DNA of 64,000 nt from Richelia sinica FACHB-800 (GCF_014698825.1 NZ_JACJTT010000014.1:1-64000), one strand, 5' to 3'; shown: positions 34,488-46,033, numbered from the stretch's first letter. Numbers and translations: made by a program. The notes: generated from the sequence alone by a model not told the origin.

Positions 34488-35279
34488 TTATTTTTTTGGT
34501 GCAGCTGGAGTTTGATTGTTTGCTGGTGCCTTCTGAACCAGAGACCGAATAAACTCTATTGACTCCCGTGATGGAAATAAGAAAATCTTACTCAAAGTAG
34601 GATCATTACTACTATTGAGAGTATCAATCAAACCGTAGAGATTCACTACCTGAATTTCTGTATTTGCGGCTTCCTGTGGAACAGCTTGTTTAAAAGCATC
34701 CAATAACGCTAATGCTTGTTCCTTATCAAAATAGAAAGGAATAAATCGTTCATTTCCTTGAGGGATGGTCAAATAGCTATTATCTTTCTTAAATTTGGGT
34801 ACAAACAAAGGAATGCCATTAAATTGCTGTCCCTGTTGACCACTTTGTGTTAGCAAATTTCTCGCTGATTCTACTTGTTGTTGGTTAGGGACTAAAGTAA
34901 AAGCAACATTGGAGTCTTTTTTCTTCTTATTTTCTAGCACCAATTTATAATAATCTGCTAAAGAAAGAGGTCTAATCTCCAGAGTATTGGCCAATTGAGG
35001 ATTTTCTTTTTTCAGACGATTATCTAAAAACTTCTGAGCATCTTGTTTGCTAATAAAAAATCCTATTTGTGAAAGGGTCTTTGATTCTTTTTGAGTGGAC
35101 AGTACAACAAATTCCCCTTTGTTATTAGTCAATGTAAATACTGGTACTTCTTGTAATGCTTTGACTACTTGCTCCTGTGGCAATGCCATTGCTGATAAAT
35201 TTCCCATCCCAGAAATGCCAGCAAACATGACACTACCTGCAATACCCAATGTTACGCCCCAGCGCAATAAAAATTTCAT
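34488..35279 (-). CDS. tic22: Tic22-like periplasmic chaperone
   Basis: 263 residues. Signal peptide MKFLLRWGVTLGIAGSVMFA..., cleavage after AMA. The mature protein has the two repeated lobes of the Tic22 family: VPVFTLTNNKGEFVVLS with FFISKQDAQKFLDN, and GIPLFVPKF with FIPFYFDKEQALALLD. In Anabaena this protein is periplasmic and helps outer-membrane biogenesis (Omp85-linked); in plastids it supports import. AAGGAG lies 5 bases before the ATG at 35279, which rules out the longer frame to 35318. Upstream of prmC in the same direction. Confidence 0.92.
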   Translation of the reverse strand: MKFLLRWGVTLGIAGSVMFAGISGMGNLSAMALPQEQVVKALQEVPVFTLTNNKGEFVVLSTQKESKTLSQIGFFISKQDAQKFLDNRLKKENPQLANTLEIRPLSLADYYKLVLENKKKKDSNVAFTLVPNQQQVESARNLLTQSGQQGQQFNGIPLFVPKFKKDNSYLTIPQGNERFIPFYFDKEQALALLDAFKQAVPQEAANTEIQVVNLYGLIDTLNSSNDPTLSKIFLFPSRESIEFIRSLVQKAPANNQTPAAPKK

Positions 35280-35804
35280 GACCGCTCCTTGTTTCAACAG
35301 CTTAACTAACTCAAACAATCATTAACAAACTCAGATTTATCAAGCATTAAACAGCTTTGGTGATATAGCAATCCTTCAGAGTTATAAAAAACTTATGATA
35401 GCTCTGGGAAAATAACTATCAACTTTCAAAACACGATATTACGACATTATGCAATTTGACTATACTATCGCCTTCATCAAGTGACGGTCAGCACTAACTT
35501 AAGTTCTTTGTTATTAATTTCGTTGTTTACGACACAATTCTGTCAACACCTATGGGATTCTTTTTGTAAAGTCTAATGATTTCTGGGATTTTTAGCAAAC
35601 CCATGCTCTCCGATAGCCTAGTTTAATCATCGGTGACGCTTGATTTCCATCAAACGTTCCAACTGAAATTGAGTAAATATTCAAGCAATGAAGACTATAC
35701 AAAAGCAAATACAGCTATCCTGATATCTTCTTCAGGAATTTCTGTGCTTTTAGTCTTACCATATGGTTAAACCCAAACTTAATATTTTTATTTTCTGTTT
35801 AAAA
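35280..35804. other. intergenic region before tic22
   Basis: 525 AT-rich bases. It contains the tic22 promoter region and a small dyad TTGAT-TTCC-ATCAA near 35646-35659. No ORF and no clear RNA structure seen. Confidence 0.4.
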
Positions 35805-35878
35805 TCGGGATGACAGGATTTGAACCTGCGGCATCCTGCTCCCAAAGCAGGCGCGCTACCAAGCTGCGCTACATCCCG
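35805..35878 (-). tRNA. tRNA-Pro (UGG)
   Basis: The minus strand reads as a complete cloverleaf of 74 bases. Acceptor CGGGATG pairs with CATCCCG plus discriminator A; D-arm GCGCAGCTTGGTAGCGC; anticodon stem CCTGC/GCAGG with loop TTTGGGA, anticodon TGG; T-arm GCAGGTTCAAATCCTGT. CCA is not encoded. No intron. Confidence 0.95.
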
Positions 35879-36096
35879 GAAATTGGACTGGCTGATGAAG
35901 AATTTTATAATTTCTTCACATCAACTCATAGATTATATCATACCTCAGCCTAGTTGGAAACCCTTTTTTCACAAGAAAAATGTGAGCTACCTGGGTTTAA
36001 ATATGTTAAAGCTGATTTTATAAATCCCCCAAATAGGATTTGTGGGGATTTACTCGCTGCTCATAACCAAGAAAACCAACCCGAAATGGATATATC

Positions 36097-37331
<1,235 letters not shown>

Positions 37332-38051
37332 ATGACTTCTGGTTTAAAATCTTCAACACTAGAACTCCTCAAACGCTTTAATCGAGCGTTCCCGCAATTC
37401 TACGAGCAATTTGTCAGCAGCGAAATTCAGCTGCAAAATTTACGCCTGGCATATCGTCTGTATAAAACCAGACGGGCTGTCATAGAACTAAAACCGGAGG
37501 GTAGCAAAAGCGCCCTGCATTTTGCTTACCGTAACCAGTCTTTTTTGCTCAGTGATATTTTTGGTGTGTTAGCAGCTTATGGGTTAACCATCCACGGTCT
37601 GAGCCTCTACGGTCAAATTCGACCACCAATGTTAGTCTTTATCAAACTTTTGGTGTCTCGTGGCAGCAAAGCCTTAACGGAAAAAACTGCTGAAAATGTT
37701 TGTCGTGCGATTCGTGAGGCACTGGGTGGTCGGTTCGAGGTAGAGGAAATGCTGGCTGTAGAATTTAACCTAGATGCCGGTCTAGAGCAAGTACAGACAG
37801 AATTTTATGTTGACCCAGTCTTCCATCTTCCAGCTTTAGTGATTGAGGCTGATAATCAGCCTGGATTATTTTATAAAGTGATGTACGCTATTTGGCAGGA
37901 AGACCTGCTGGTAGTCAATGCCAACTTATTGGTATGGCGAGGACGTACAAGGTTGATACTCTACTTACTTGGTCCTAATGAAAGCCTCATTCCTGAATAC
38001 TTAGGTCACAAAATTGCTGAAGGAGTACGACAGCGTTTACTTGCATCCTAA
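37332..38051 (+). CDS. ACT domain-containing protein
   Basis: 239 residues. A helical start (LKSSTLELLKRFNRAFPQFY) leads to two ACT-like segments: FLLSDIFGVLAAYGLTIHGL (about 78-97) and ALVIEADNQPGLFYKVMYAI (about 175-194). These resemble the tandem ACT repeats of GlnD without its catalytic parts. ACT domains bind amino acids or sense nitrogen status, so a small-molecule-responsive role is likely; no enzyme domain is attached. It precedes a hydrolase gene on the same strand by 93 bases. Confidence 0.8.
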   Translation: MTSGLKSSTLELLKRFNRAFPQFYEQFVSSEIQLQNLRLAYRLYKTRRAVIELKPEGSKSALHFAYRNQSFLLSDIFGVLAAYGLTIHGLSLYGQIRPPMLVFIKLLVSRGSKALTEKTAENVCRAIREALGGRFEVEEMLAVEFNLDAGLEQVQTEFYVDPVFHLPALVIEADNQPGLFYKVMYAIWQEDLLVVNANLLVWRGRTRLILYLLGPNESLIPEYLGHKIAEGVRQRLLAS

Positions 38052-38144
38052 GTTTCCCAATCAAAATGGCAAATTTCCAACTTTGATTTTGTCTTGTCTC
38101 CCTGAGTATTTAGTCGCACCCACTCTAAGGGGTACGATATAAGT

Positions 38145-39056
38145 ATGGCAACAATAGAAATCTTAGGCATTCCACACGCATACGAACTGACGGCTCCTAC
38201 GTCTTGCCCCCATGCTTTAGTCTTTATCCACGGTTGGCTGAATAGCCGTGGATACTGGCAACCTGTGATTTCTCGTCTATCAGTTGATTTGCAGTGCTTG
38301 TCTTATGATTTGCGTGGTTTTGGTGAATCTCAATTAGTATTTAAATCTCATGTTCATCAAGCTACACCTGTGCTGACTCCTCTGTCTTCAGAAATTCAGG
38401 AGTCCAGGTCAACTGGAGATTCCCAATATTCGCCTTTAGCCTATGCTCAAGATTTAGGAATTCTCCTCCAACAAATGAATATTTCTAGTGCCTGGTTAAT
38501 CGGCCACTCCTTGGGAGGGACTATTGCCCTGTGGGCTGCATCTCAACTGCCAGAAGTGATTCAAGGTGTCATTTGTATTAACTCTGGTGGCGGAATTTAC
38601 CTGAAGGAAGCATTTGAGCAGTTTCGTACAGCAGGGCAGAAATTTTTACAAGTCCGTCCTCGCTGGCTGTCTCAAGTTCCTTTAATTGATTTGTTATTTA
38701 CCAGAGCAAGTGTTGCACGGCCTTTAGAACGCTATTGGGCAAGACAACGGGTCATTGATTTTGTCGTAGCTGACCCAGAAGCAGCCTTGGGAACTTTATT
38801 AGATTCCACTACGGAAGAAGAAGTTAATCGCTTACCTCAATTAGTGTCGCAGATCAAGCAACCAGTATATTTTTTAGCTGGTGCTGACGATAAAGTGATG
38901 GAACCGAAGTATGTCCGTCATTTAGCGAGTTTTCATAGGCTTTTTCAATATATTGGCGATAATGTGATTGAAATTCCTGATTGTGGCCATTTGGCAATGC
39001 TAGAACAGCCGGATACAGTTGCTGAACTTATTCGGTCAATTGTGATTGGTCATTAA
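38145..39056 (+). CDS. alpha/beta fold hydrolase
   Basis: 303 residues. Motifs: ALVFIHGWLNSRGYWQPVI (oxyanion), GHSLGG (nucleophile), GADDKVMEP (acid), PDCGHLAMLEQPD (base). A large insertion of polar residues (about 68-88) before the cap makes it slightly unusual. Soluble; substrate unknown. Converges with tsaD 60 bases away. Confidence 0.85.
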   Translation: MATIEILGIPHAYELTAPTSCPHALVFIHGWLNSRGYWQPVISRLSVDLQCLSYDLRGFGESQLVFKSHVHQATPVLTPLSSEIQESRSTGDSQYSPLAYAQDLGILLQQMNISSAWLIGHSLGGTIALWAASQLPEVIQGVICINSGGGIYLKEAFEQFRTAGQKFLQVRPRWLSQVPLIDLLFTRASVARPLERYWARQRVIDFVVADPEAALGTLLDSTTEEEVNRLPQLVSQIKQPVYFLAGADDKVMEPKYVRHLASFHRLFQYIGDNVIEIPDCGHLAMLEQPDTVAELIRSIVIGH

Positions 39057-39116
39057 CAGTTATTTTGGATTTTGGAGAAACTCCATAGATATAAATGAAA
39101 GCCACTCCAAAATCGA

Positions 39117-40169
39117 TCATTTGCAACCAGAAGAATATAATTCCATCACTTGGGTCAAAGGTAGGCGCGAATGAACTCCTAAGGTCAAAGGAGATGTATG
39201 ACCACGAGACAGGTGTTCAGAGGCTGCACAGCCTATCATAGCGGCGTTGTCAGTGCAGAATTTCATGGGTGGAAAGAGGACTCGCAAATTGTGCTTTGCT
39301 CCCGCAATTTGAAGGTGGTTTCTCAGCCCACTGTTAGCAGCAACACCTCCTCCCACAGCAATGGTTTCTAACCCATAATCAAGGGCACAAGCGATCGCTC
39401 TTTTGGTGAGCGATCGCGCTACAGTATCTTGAAAGCTAGCTACTATATCTGCTACTGGTATTCCTTGCCCTTGTTGCTCAAACTGCTGGACTAACCTCAA
39501 TACCGCCGTCTTTAAGCCACTAAAACTGGCATCATAGGGATGAAAACCCCCATTGGGTAAAGAAATCTTTCCTTCTGGTAATCCAAAGGCTTGGGGGTTG
39601 CCTGTTTGCGCCAATTTATCAATGACTGGCCCCCCTGGATAACCCAATTTTAATAACCTAGCAACTTTATCAAACGCTTCTCCCGCTGCATCATCACGGG
39701 TTTCGCCCAAGGTTTCGTACATACCACAGTCTTTCACATAAATCAAGCTTGTATGTCCGCCTGAAACCAGTAAGCTAAGAAATGGGGGGTTTAAATTGCG
39801 ATCGCTCAAATAGGTCGCATGAATATGACCTTCTAAATGATGAACTCCCACAAAGGGTTTATTATGCACCATGGCCAGGGTTTTGGCAGCCGTTAGCCCT
39901 ACTAATAGCGCCCCCACTAATCCCGGCGCACAAGTAGCGGCGATCCCATCAATCTGTCCCCAGTTCATCTGGCTTTGCGCCAAGGCTTGTGCTATTGCTT
40001 GATTCAGCGTTTCCAAGTGTTGGCGCGATGCCACCTCCGGTACTACTCCACCATACTGCTGATGGACGGGAATTTGTGAAGCAATAATACTGCTAACAAC
40101 TTGACGCTTAGTGACAATTGCCACAGCAGTTTCATCACAACTAGTTTCGATGGCTAAAACGGTTGTCAT
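39117..40169 (-). CDS. tsaD: tRNA N6-adenosine threonylcarbamoyltransferase
   Basis: 350 residues, ASKHA fold. [19 protein letters not shown] gives the N-terminal phosphate loop; [11 protein letters not shown] carries the two metal-binding His; [12 protein letters not shown] and [14 protein letters not shown] complete the nucleotide site. With TsaB and TsaE it makes t6A37 in tRNAs that read ANN codons. Normal length; ATG at 40169. Confidence 0.97.
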   Translation of the reverse strand: MTTVLAIETSCDETAVAIVTKRQVVSSIIASQIPVHQQYGGVVPEVASRQHLETLNQAIAQALAQSQMNWGQIDGIAATCAPGLVGALLVGLTAAKTLAMVHNKPFVGVHHLEGHIHATYLSDRNLNPPFLSLLVSGGHTSLIYVKDCGMYETLGETRDDAAGEAFDKVARLLKLGYPGGPVIDKLAQTGNPQAFGLPEGKISLPNGGFHPYDASFSGLKTAVLRLVQQFEQQGQGIPVADIVASFQDTVARSLTKRAIACALDYGLETIAVGGGVAANSGLRNHLQIAGAKHNLRVLFPPMKFCTDNAAMIGCAASEHLSRGHTSPLTLGVHSRLPLTQVMELYSSGCK

Positions 40170-40490
40170 AGGGGGTAATGAGTGGTAAGTCCAAAAAGAA
40201 TGAGTTTAGGCACTCTGTGACTAAGCTTGAATTAATGGGGTTTTCTTCCCATATTAAGAAATTTTACTTAGCACTTGTCACTCCGCACAGCCGATGGGCA
40301 GAACTAAACAGGGAATTGATCACCCTTAGACTTTCATCTAGGTTGAGAAGCTTTAACTTTTATTGACTTAAACTTTACTCAATTCCCCGCCAAGAGTATG
40401 ATGACTTGCTAGTTAAGCAAATAAAAACTGTACAAGCCGCTTCGTTTTGTACACAGAACTTTTTGTTTTGTAATAAAAGGAAACAACTCC
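40170..40490. other. intergenic region, psaF promoter
   Basis: 321 bases between divergent tsaD and psaF. A 62-codon plus-strand frame (40178-40366) has no support. The AAAAGGA ribosome binding site of psaF is at its end. Promoters of both genes should be here, but I cannot place the -10 boxes with confidence. Confidence 0.5.
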
Positions 40491-40985
40491 ATGAGACGAT
40501 TGTTTGCTTTGATTTTGGCGATTTGTCTGTGGTTCAACTTTGCTCCACCTGCCCATGCACTAGGAGCTAACCTTGTACCTTGTAAAGACTCCCCCGCCTT
40601 TCAAGAGCTAGCAAAAAATGCTCGTAACACAACCGCCGATCCCCAATCAGGCAAAAAACGCTTTGAGCGCTACTCTCAAGCCCTCTGTGGTCCTGAAGGC
40701 TATCCCCACTTGATTGTGGATGGTCGTCTAGATCGTGCTGGTGACTTCCTCATTCCCAGCGTGCTATTCCTCTACATCGCTGGTTGGATTGGTTGGGTAG
40801 GTCGTGCCTATCTCCAAGCAATTAAGAAAGGATCTGATACAGAGCAAAAAGAAATCCAAATTGATTTAGCTACTGCACTACCCATCATTTCCTCTGGTTT
40901 TGCTTGGCCCGCATCAGCACTGAAGGAATTTGTCTCTGGCGAATTAACTGCTAAAGACAATGAAATTACAGTTTCTCCACGCTAA
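40491..40985 (+). CDS. psaF: photosystem I subunit III
   Basis: 164 residues. Signal peptide [20 protein letters not shown]..., cleaved after AHA to put the N-terminus in the thylakoid lumen. Then [16 protein letters not shown] and the Cys pair with [16 protein letters not shown], and a transmembrane helix [20 protein letters not shown]. PsaF supports docking of plastocyanin or cytochrome c6 and contacts PsaJ. AAGGA lies upstream of the ATG. 39 bases before psaJ: a psaFJ operon. Confidence 0.98.
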   Translation: MRRLFALILAICLWFNFAPPAHALGANLVPCKDSPAFQELAKNARNTTADPQSGKKRFERYSQALCGPEGYPHLIVDGRLDRAGDFLIPSVLFLYIAGWIGWVGRAYLQAIKKGSDTEQKEIQIDLATALPIISSGFAWPASALKEFVSGELTAKDNEITVSPR

Positions 40986-41024
40986 TTAATCTGTCCTGAT
41001 TCACTGATTTTGGAGATAAAATTC

Positions 41025-41174
41025 ATGGCTGACAAAAGCGACCAATCTAGCTACTTGATTAAGTTCATTAGCACTGCTCCCGTGGCTGCTACCATCTGGT
41101 TGACCATCACCGCAGGCATTCTGATTGAATTTAATCGCTTCTTCCCAGACTTGCTTTTCCACCCCCTGCCATAG
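41025..41174 (+). CDS. psaJ: photosystem I subunit IX
   Basis: 49 residues: [20 protein letters not shown], then [20 protein letters not shown] and [10 protein letters not shown] single thylakoid helix with the conserved I-x-x-E-F-N-R-F-F-P pattern; it stabilises PsaF and binds chlorophyll. GGAGA is 9 bases before the ATG. The length is a little above the usual 40-44 because of the N-terminus. Second gene of psaFJ. Confidence 0.95.
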   Translation: MADKSDQSSYLIKFISTAPVAATIWLTITAGILIEFNRFFPDLLFHPLP

Positions 41175-41289
41175 CAGAAAATTCAGGTTGAAAAGTCAAA
41201 ATTTCTGGAAATTGTCAATTGAGAATTGTGTAGTTTAATTCCTTAGTTTGCGGAATTCAACTAACACAATTAAATCAGTTTCCACCTAG

Positions 41290-41331
41290 TATGAAACTCG
41301 TCAGGCTGGGATTCAGCTTGCGAGTTTCATA
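41290..41331 (+). terminator. hairpin between psaJ and psaL
   Basis: Arms TATGAAACTCG (41290-41300) and CGAGTTTCATA (41321-41331) are perfect, with an inner GCTG/CAGC pairing, and a loose A/T tract follows. It separates the psaFJ transcript from psaL. Confidence 0.65.
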
Positions 41332-41447
41332 CATCTAAAAAAAATTAAATTAAGTTTTCTAAACTTCCTTACTAAAAAACAGTTGGAGCGACAATTATTA
41401 TTAATAATAAAAATGCCACCATTCTCATTTAGAGGCGAACATAAAAT

Positions 41448-41969
41448 ATGGCGCAAGCAGTAGATGCATCAAAAAATCTCCCCAGCGACCCCAGAAACCG
41501 GGAAGTAGTTTCAGTTGCTGGAGGTGATCCACAAATAGGTAATTTAGAAACCCCAGTGAACTCTTCTCCCTTGGTGAAGTGGTACATTGGCAATTTGCCA
41601 GCCTATCGCGCAGGTTTAACTCCTTTAAGACGCGGTTTAGAAATTGGCATGGCACATGGTTACTTTATCTATGGACCCTTCGCTAAATTAGGGCCATTGC
41701 GTGATGCAGCCAATGGTAACTTGGCTGGTTTACTGGCGAGTGTTGGCTTGATTGTCACTCTCACTGCCGCTTTATCTTTGTATGCCAACAGCAACCCCCC
41801 CAAAGCTCTTGCTAGCGTTACTGTACCTAATCCTCCAGTAGACGCTTTCAATTCCAAAGAAAGCTGGAACAACTTTGCTGGTGCCTTCTTAATTGGTGGT
41901 ATTGGTGGAGCAGTAGTTGCTTTCTTCTTAACCAGTAATTTCGGACTAATTCAAGGTCTAGTAGGTTAA
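41448..41969 (+). CDS. psaL: photosystem I subunit XI
   Basis: 173 residues, three membrane helices: RRGLEIGMAHGYFIYGPFAK region, NLAGLLASVGLIVTLTAALS, and FAGAFLIGGIGGAVVAFFLT. PsaL forms the trimer or tetramer interface of photosystem I; in Nostocales it supports tetramers when psaL sits next to psaF/J, which is the case here. Separate promoter likely after the hairpin at 41290. ATG at 41448. Confidence 0.97.
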   Translation: MAQAVDASKNLPSDPRNREVVSVAGGDPQIGNLETPVNSSPLVKWYIGNLPAYRAGLTPLRRGLEIGMAHGYFIYGPFAKLGPLRDAANGNLAGLLASVGLIVTLTAALSLYANSNPPKALASVTVPNPPVDAFNSKESWNNFAGAFLIGGIGGAVVAFFLTSNFGLIQGLVG

Positions 41970-41986
41970 TTTCCTGCTTGGTAATG

Positions 41987-42037
41987 GGTAATAGGTAACG
42001 AAGTATCATTGATGACTTTTACTTATTACCTATTACC
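41987..42037. terminator. bidirectional hairpin between psaL and gmk
   Basis: GGTAATAGGTAA (41987-41998) and TTACCTATTACC (42026-42037) are perfect 12-bp arms. They lie between two convergent genes and probably end both transcripts; the same motif is a common Nostoc repeat. Confidence 0.65.
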
Positions 42038-42069
42038 AACTTGCATGTATTATTCAGCTAGCACTGAAA

Positions 42070-42666
42070 TTAGCTAAATAAAGCTTGTTCAATTTGCCCA
42101 AGGGCGGTTTCAAAATCGTCATTAACTATTTGAATATCAAATTCTTCAGCAGCAGCAATTTCTACTTCCGCTCGATTGAGTCTGCGAGCGATCGCTTCAT
42201 CTGAATCTTGACCACGACCACGTATTCTTTTTTCTAATTCCGCAAAAGAAGGCGGCAAAATAAAGATATTCAAAGCGCTAGGGTAAGAAGTGCGGATTTG
42301 TCTTGCACCTTCTAATTCAATTTCTAGCACCACTAATTTACCAGAGTGAATATGGTTAAGCACAGCAGCACGGGGAGTGCCGTAATAGTTGCCTGCAAAT
42401 TCTGCCCATTCCAGAAATTCACCTTGAGCAACTAATTGTTCAAACTTGCTCCGACTGATAAAGTAATAGCTTTTGCCTTCTATTTCTCCTGGACGAGGAG
42501 AACGAGTCGTAGCAGAAATTGAATAATACAGTTCTTGATGACGCTGTAGCAGCGCCTTCATTAAAGTACCTTTGCCGACTCCACTGGGGCCAGTTAAAAC
42601 AATCAGTCTGCCCAGAGGCGGGCTTGCTTGGGTAGTAGCACCACTAGGGATGGGTAAAACTTGCAT
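42070..42666 (-). CDS. gmk: guanylate kinase
   Basis: 198 residues. P-loop [28 protein letters not shown] (GMP site) and [13 protein letters not shown], then [12 protein letters not shown]. It phosphorylates GMP to GDP. ATG at 42666 gives a 15-residue leader before the first strand, as in cyanobacterial relatives. remA lies upstream in the same direction, a pairing also seen in Firmicutes. Confidence 0.96.
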   Translation of the reverse strand: MQVLPIPSGATTQASPPLGRLIVLTGPSGVGKGTLMKALLQRHQELYYSISATTRSPRPGEIEGKSYYFISRSKFEQLVAQGEFLEWAEFAGNYYGTPRAAVLNHIHSGKLVVLEIELEGARQIRTSYPSALNIFILPPSFAELEKRIRGRGQDSDEAIARRLNRAEVEIAAAEEFDIQIVNDDFETALGQIEQALFS

Positions 42667-42843
42667 TATCCGTTCAAATTGTGAATTAATTGGTAGACAT
42701 GGTTCCTTAGTTCTGTATCTGTTGTCAGGTCAACACCAGACTAAAGAGTTTTGTAGCACTAGTGACAGAAAACTTGTCTAATTCACATGGTACGGCCGAT
42801 ATGGTGCAAATAGGGGTGAGTTGATAACCCCACCTCTAATTAA

Positions 42844-43110
42844 TTAATTGTCCACAACTTGATGCTCACGAGAAATCACAAAGCGATTGGCTACCGTTTC
42901 TGGTTGAATCGCTGAGAGAATCACATGACTAGAATCGGTGATAATGACAGCCCTAGTGCGGCGGCCATAGGTAGCGTCTACCAGTTGACCTCTGTCCCTA
43001 GCATCCGTAATGATGCGCTTAATGGGCGCAGATTCTGGACTGACAATAGCCACTACTCGGTTAGCAGAAACAATGTTTCCAAAACCAATGTTAATTAGTT
43101 GAATCTCCAT
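42844..43110 (-). CDS. remA: RemA-like extracellular matrix regulator (DUF370)
   Basis: 88 residues: [20 protein letters not shown], then [20 protein letters not shown] and a [18 protein letters not shown] strand. This is the DUF370/RemA family. In Bacillus it is a DNA-binding regulator of biofilm genes; the function in cyanobacteria is not established. Located directly upstream of gmk, as in many genomes. Confidence 0.85.
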   Translation of the reverse strand: MEIQLINIGFGNIVSANRVVAIVSPESAPIKRIITDARDRGQLVDATYGRRTRAVIITDSSHVILSAIQPETVANRFVISREHQVVDN

Positions 43111-43410
43111 AACAAAACTGACCCTAAAGGAGCTATTAGTAGCTGTTAAGAAACTTATTTACATGTTATCCCTAAAGAATCGGAGTTACAACGATTCAAG
43201 TCTCGTGAGGTTGTGTTTTTTTCTATCAACTGGTCTTTTTTAGCTATTTATCAACTAAATTTCCGAAAAATCTGCCCTAAGAGATATGCACAATGACAGT
43301 AAGACAAGTTAAGGAAAAAGACTAAGAGCGAAAAAATAGCTTACTTATGTCAGCGTTACCTTGGTCTATCATTCTGGATCAAGTTTCCGACACAGCGTGC
43401 TGCAAGTAAA

Positions 43411-45747
43411 CTATTTTCTCTTGTTAATCTTGAACTGGGAAGTTTGCATTTTTAACCCCGCCCATTTATGCTGCAATTCCTGCCAATCCGGATTATGCCC
43501 ACCATAACGCCACTGCACATAAGCTTGGCAGATGTCGTCAATAACTTGAGCAATAGATAGGGAATGATGGTGATAGGAGGCTTGGGCGTATTCTAGGGGT
43601 GTCTGGGCTGGATGCTTACCTAAACCTTTTTGGGCTGTCCACTGGAGCATTTGTTGATAGAGGCGTTCCATTGGTGGTAATTGATTGAGCCAACGTTGAT
43701 TAAGCCATTGTCGCCACTGTACCCAACCTAACCAAGAGAGGAAAGATAGGGCGGTAGCCACCATCAAACCAGCCAAAATCCCAAACCAGCCTTGAGTAAA
43801 TAAGGCAAAAAACCATGATATGGCTCTAAAGATGGCTCCAAATATTGCCCCAAATACAGAATTGAGTAATCCCGTCACTGGGGAAGGTAGCCAACCTGCC
43901 ACCCAATTCCAGAATTGGCGCAGCACACTAAAGGTCTCCACATCTTCCACAGAAGGGGGATATAAAGGATGGTTGGGAATTGGGTCAAAGGTAAACCAAC
44001 CGTATTTAGGAAAATACACTTCTGTGAGTGCATAGGCATCTGTATTTTTGACTACATACAGCCCCGTAAAAGGATTAAATTCTCCTGATGCATAGCCAGC
44101 TACCAACCGTGCCGGAATGCCAATGGAACGCAGCATCATAGTTAGCACTGTGGAGAAGTGATCGGGATAGCCGCCTTGATGCTTGAATAAAAAGGCTTCT
44201 ACTAAATCTTCTTGCTCACCCAAATATGGCAAGTCTAAGGGGTTTTCGGGAATGGAGTAATTCTGTTTAAGATACTGAGCTAAATACAGGGCCTTTTCAT
44301 AATTGGAATTGAGACTTTTCTTTTCTTGAGAGCGGGAAATGGTTTGGCGATGATAGTTAGCTAAAATTTCTTCGGTTTTCTGCTTGACCTTGGAGGCAAT
44401 GCTAGGAGGAATTTGTAAATAATGTTTTTGGATGGTGGCAGAATACTTAGTAGAGGCTTGATTGAGGCGGGTTCGATTCCGCAATGGTACTTCGGATACT
44501 ACTGTATAGGTTAAACCCTCCGACAATTGGACAGGCGATCGCAATCCGTTCTCCTGATCCACAGCAATTACAGCGGTGGGGAAGAAAATCTCTTTCGGAT
44601 CAGCCATTGCCGGAATCAGGTTTGGTAAATCAGAAACCACTGTATATGTTTGGACTACTTCCTGTGTCCGAGTGGCAATTGGGGGTAAATCTAGTTGAAT
44701 GCGGTAAGACCAAGGAGATTGTCTGAGGGTTCTTACATCATCGTTGCGAGAAATTTCCCATCCCTTACCTGTGTAACGGTCAAAGGCTAAAACTCGCCAA
44801 AAACCCTCTGCTTGCGATCGCACCCGCATCACTACTTTGGGTTTCATTTCTCCCCGCAAGTTCTGGTTAATTTGGCTATTAAACCCGTAGTAAAAATCAC
44901 TATCTATCTTACCGGGTTCACCATTATTGACTTGTTCTGTACCTGCACCCCTGCCATTACCATTGCCTTGACGCACATAACCAGGATTGACAATACTCTG
45001 CCCTGTAAATCTTCCCCGTATTTCAATGGGGGTACTGACTGGAAACTGGCGTAATTGATAACCTGGGAACCGGGGTAAAACAGCAAAAATTGCCAGTCCT
45101 AGACCGACAATCAACAAAAAATTAAAGATTAAAAATTTAAAGTTAAAGTTAGAAGACTTGTAGATAGTAAATATTTTGTTATTGGCAGGTTGAAATCCTA
45201 AACGGGAGCGGTAGTCTAAAACTAAAGTTGGCAGGGCGATCGCTAAAAATAACAGCAATACAGGCGCAAAGGCCATAGTTTGGCTTAAAGTAGCCGCCAC
45301 ACCCAACAAAATTAACCCAATGACAATGGAATAGCCCAAGTCCTTACGTCTAGGAGTATCAAAGCAGTGCAGGGCTTGCAGTTGAATCAATAATTCTGCC
45401 AAACTCAACCGCGTATCATTCCACTCCCCTACAAACCTGCCAAAAAAAGCTCCCAATGCCGCTAACATGCCAATGGCAATACAAAATTTCACCGCTATGT
45501 TAGATTTGCGGCGACTATAATAACTCCAAAAAGTGCCAACTATACTGAAGGGAATCGCCCAAAGGCTAAATTTAGACTCACTGGCAATATCTGTGGCCCC
45601 AATTCCCAAAACTACCAGTGCTAGCACCAGTACCCGTAAAAGAATAGAATCTTCTACTTCTTTGAAAGGCGACTTCTGGAAATTTTGCCGCCAATCATCA
45701 ACCGCAGGTAAACGCCACAATCGATTTATCCTGGATAAATTAAACAT
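43411..45747 (-). CDS. membrane transglutaminase-like protein (TgpA/DUF3488 type)
   Basis: 778 residues. About seven N-terminal spans (residues 30-230) form the DUF3488 part, followed by a periplasmic transglutaminase-core domain with HQGGYPDHFSTVLTMMLRSI, GIPARLVAGY and TDAYALTEVYFP. A last membrane span (WFGILAGLMVATALSFLSWL) precedes a short DUF4129-like tail (QTPLEYAQ). The usual nucleophile motif would be G-x-C; here the segment before the His/Asp has GGYPDHF, so catalysis may be lost. Role unknown. Confidence 0.82.
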   Translation of the reverse strand: MFNLSRINRLWRLPAVDDWRQNFQKSPFKEVEDSILLRVLVLALVVLGIGATDIASESKFSLWAIPFSIVGTFWSYYSRRKSNIAVKFCIAIGMLAALGAFFGRFVGEWNDTRLSLAELLIQLQALHCFDTPRRKDLGYSIVIGLILLGVAATLSQTMAFAPVLLLFLAIALPTLVLDYRSRLGFQPANNKIFTIYKSSNFNFKFLIFNFLLIVGLGLAIFAVLPRFPGYQLRQFPVSTPIEIRGRFTGQSIVNPGYVRQGNGNGRGAGTEQVNNGEPGKIDSDFYYGFNSQINQNLRGEMKPKVVMRVRSQAEGFWRVLAFDRYTGKGWEISRNDDVRTLRQSPWSYRIQLDLPPIATRTQEVVQTYTVVSDLPNLIPAMADPKEIFFPTAVIAVDQENGLRSPVQLSEGLTYTVVSEVPLRNRTRLNQASTKYSATIQKHYLQIPPSIASKVKQKTEEILANYHRQTISRSQEKKSLNSNYEKALYLAQYLKQNYSIPENPLDLPYLGEQEDLVEAFLFKHQGGYPDHFSTVLTMMLRSIGIPARLVAGYASGEFNPFTGLYVVKNTDAYALTEVYFPKYGWFTFDPIPNHPLYPPSVEDVETFSVLRQFWNWVAGWLPSPVTGLLNSVFGAIFGAIFRAISWFFALFTQGWFGILAGLMVATALSFLSWLGWVQWRQWLNQRWLNQLPPMERLYQQMLQWTAQKGLGKHPAQTPLEYAQASYHHHSLSIAQVIDDICQAYVQWRYGGHNPDWQELQHKWAGLKMQTSQFKINKRK

Positions 45748-46033
45748 CTTCAGGTCAGCAAAGCTATGAAGTAGACGACACGGACACCATGCTAGGGACG
45801 AAAATTAATCACCTTGTCTTCAACCGTAGCGTCCCTATCCTAGCCTAATATTTCCTGCCAATATTTAAGGAAATTTACGTATTTTTGTAGGTATCCTCAT
45901 CATAGCACCTGCTTTAAACCCCCCTAAAGATAATTGATTCAAAAGCTCAGTCTATTTAAAACCAGGATATTAATTGTTAATTATTAATCGCTATGGCAGT
46001 TATTTAGTGACGTGCTAGCACTGGTAGTTACGC

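Noticed and set aside
40178-40366. 62-codon ORF between tsaD and psaF
   Set aside because: Sits in the promoter region, low-complexity basic sequence, no ribosome binding site.
44462-44490. GCGGGTTCGATTCCGC resembles a tRNA T-arm
   Set aside because: It lies inside the transglutaminase-like gene (encoding LRNRTRLNQ) with no acceptor, anticodon or D-arm around it.
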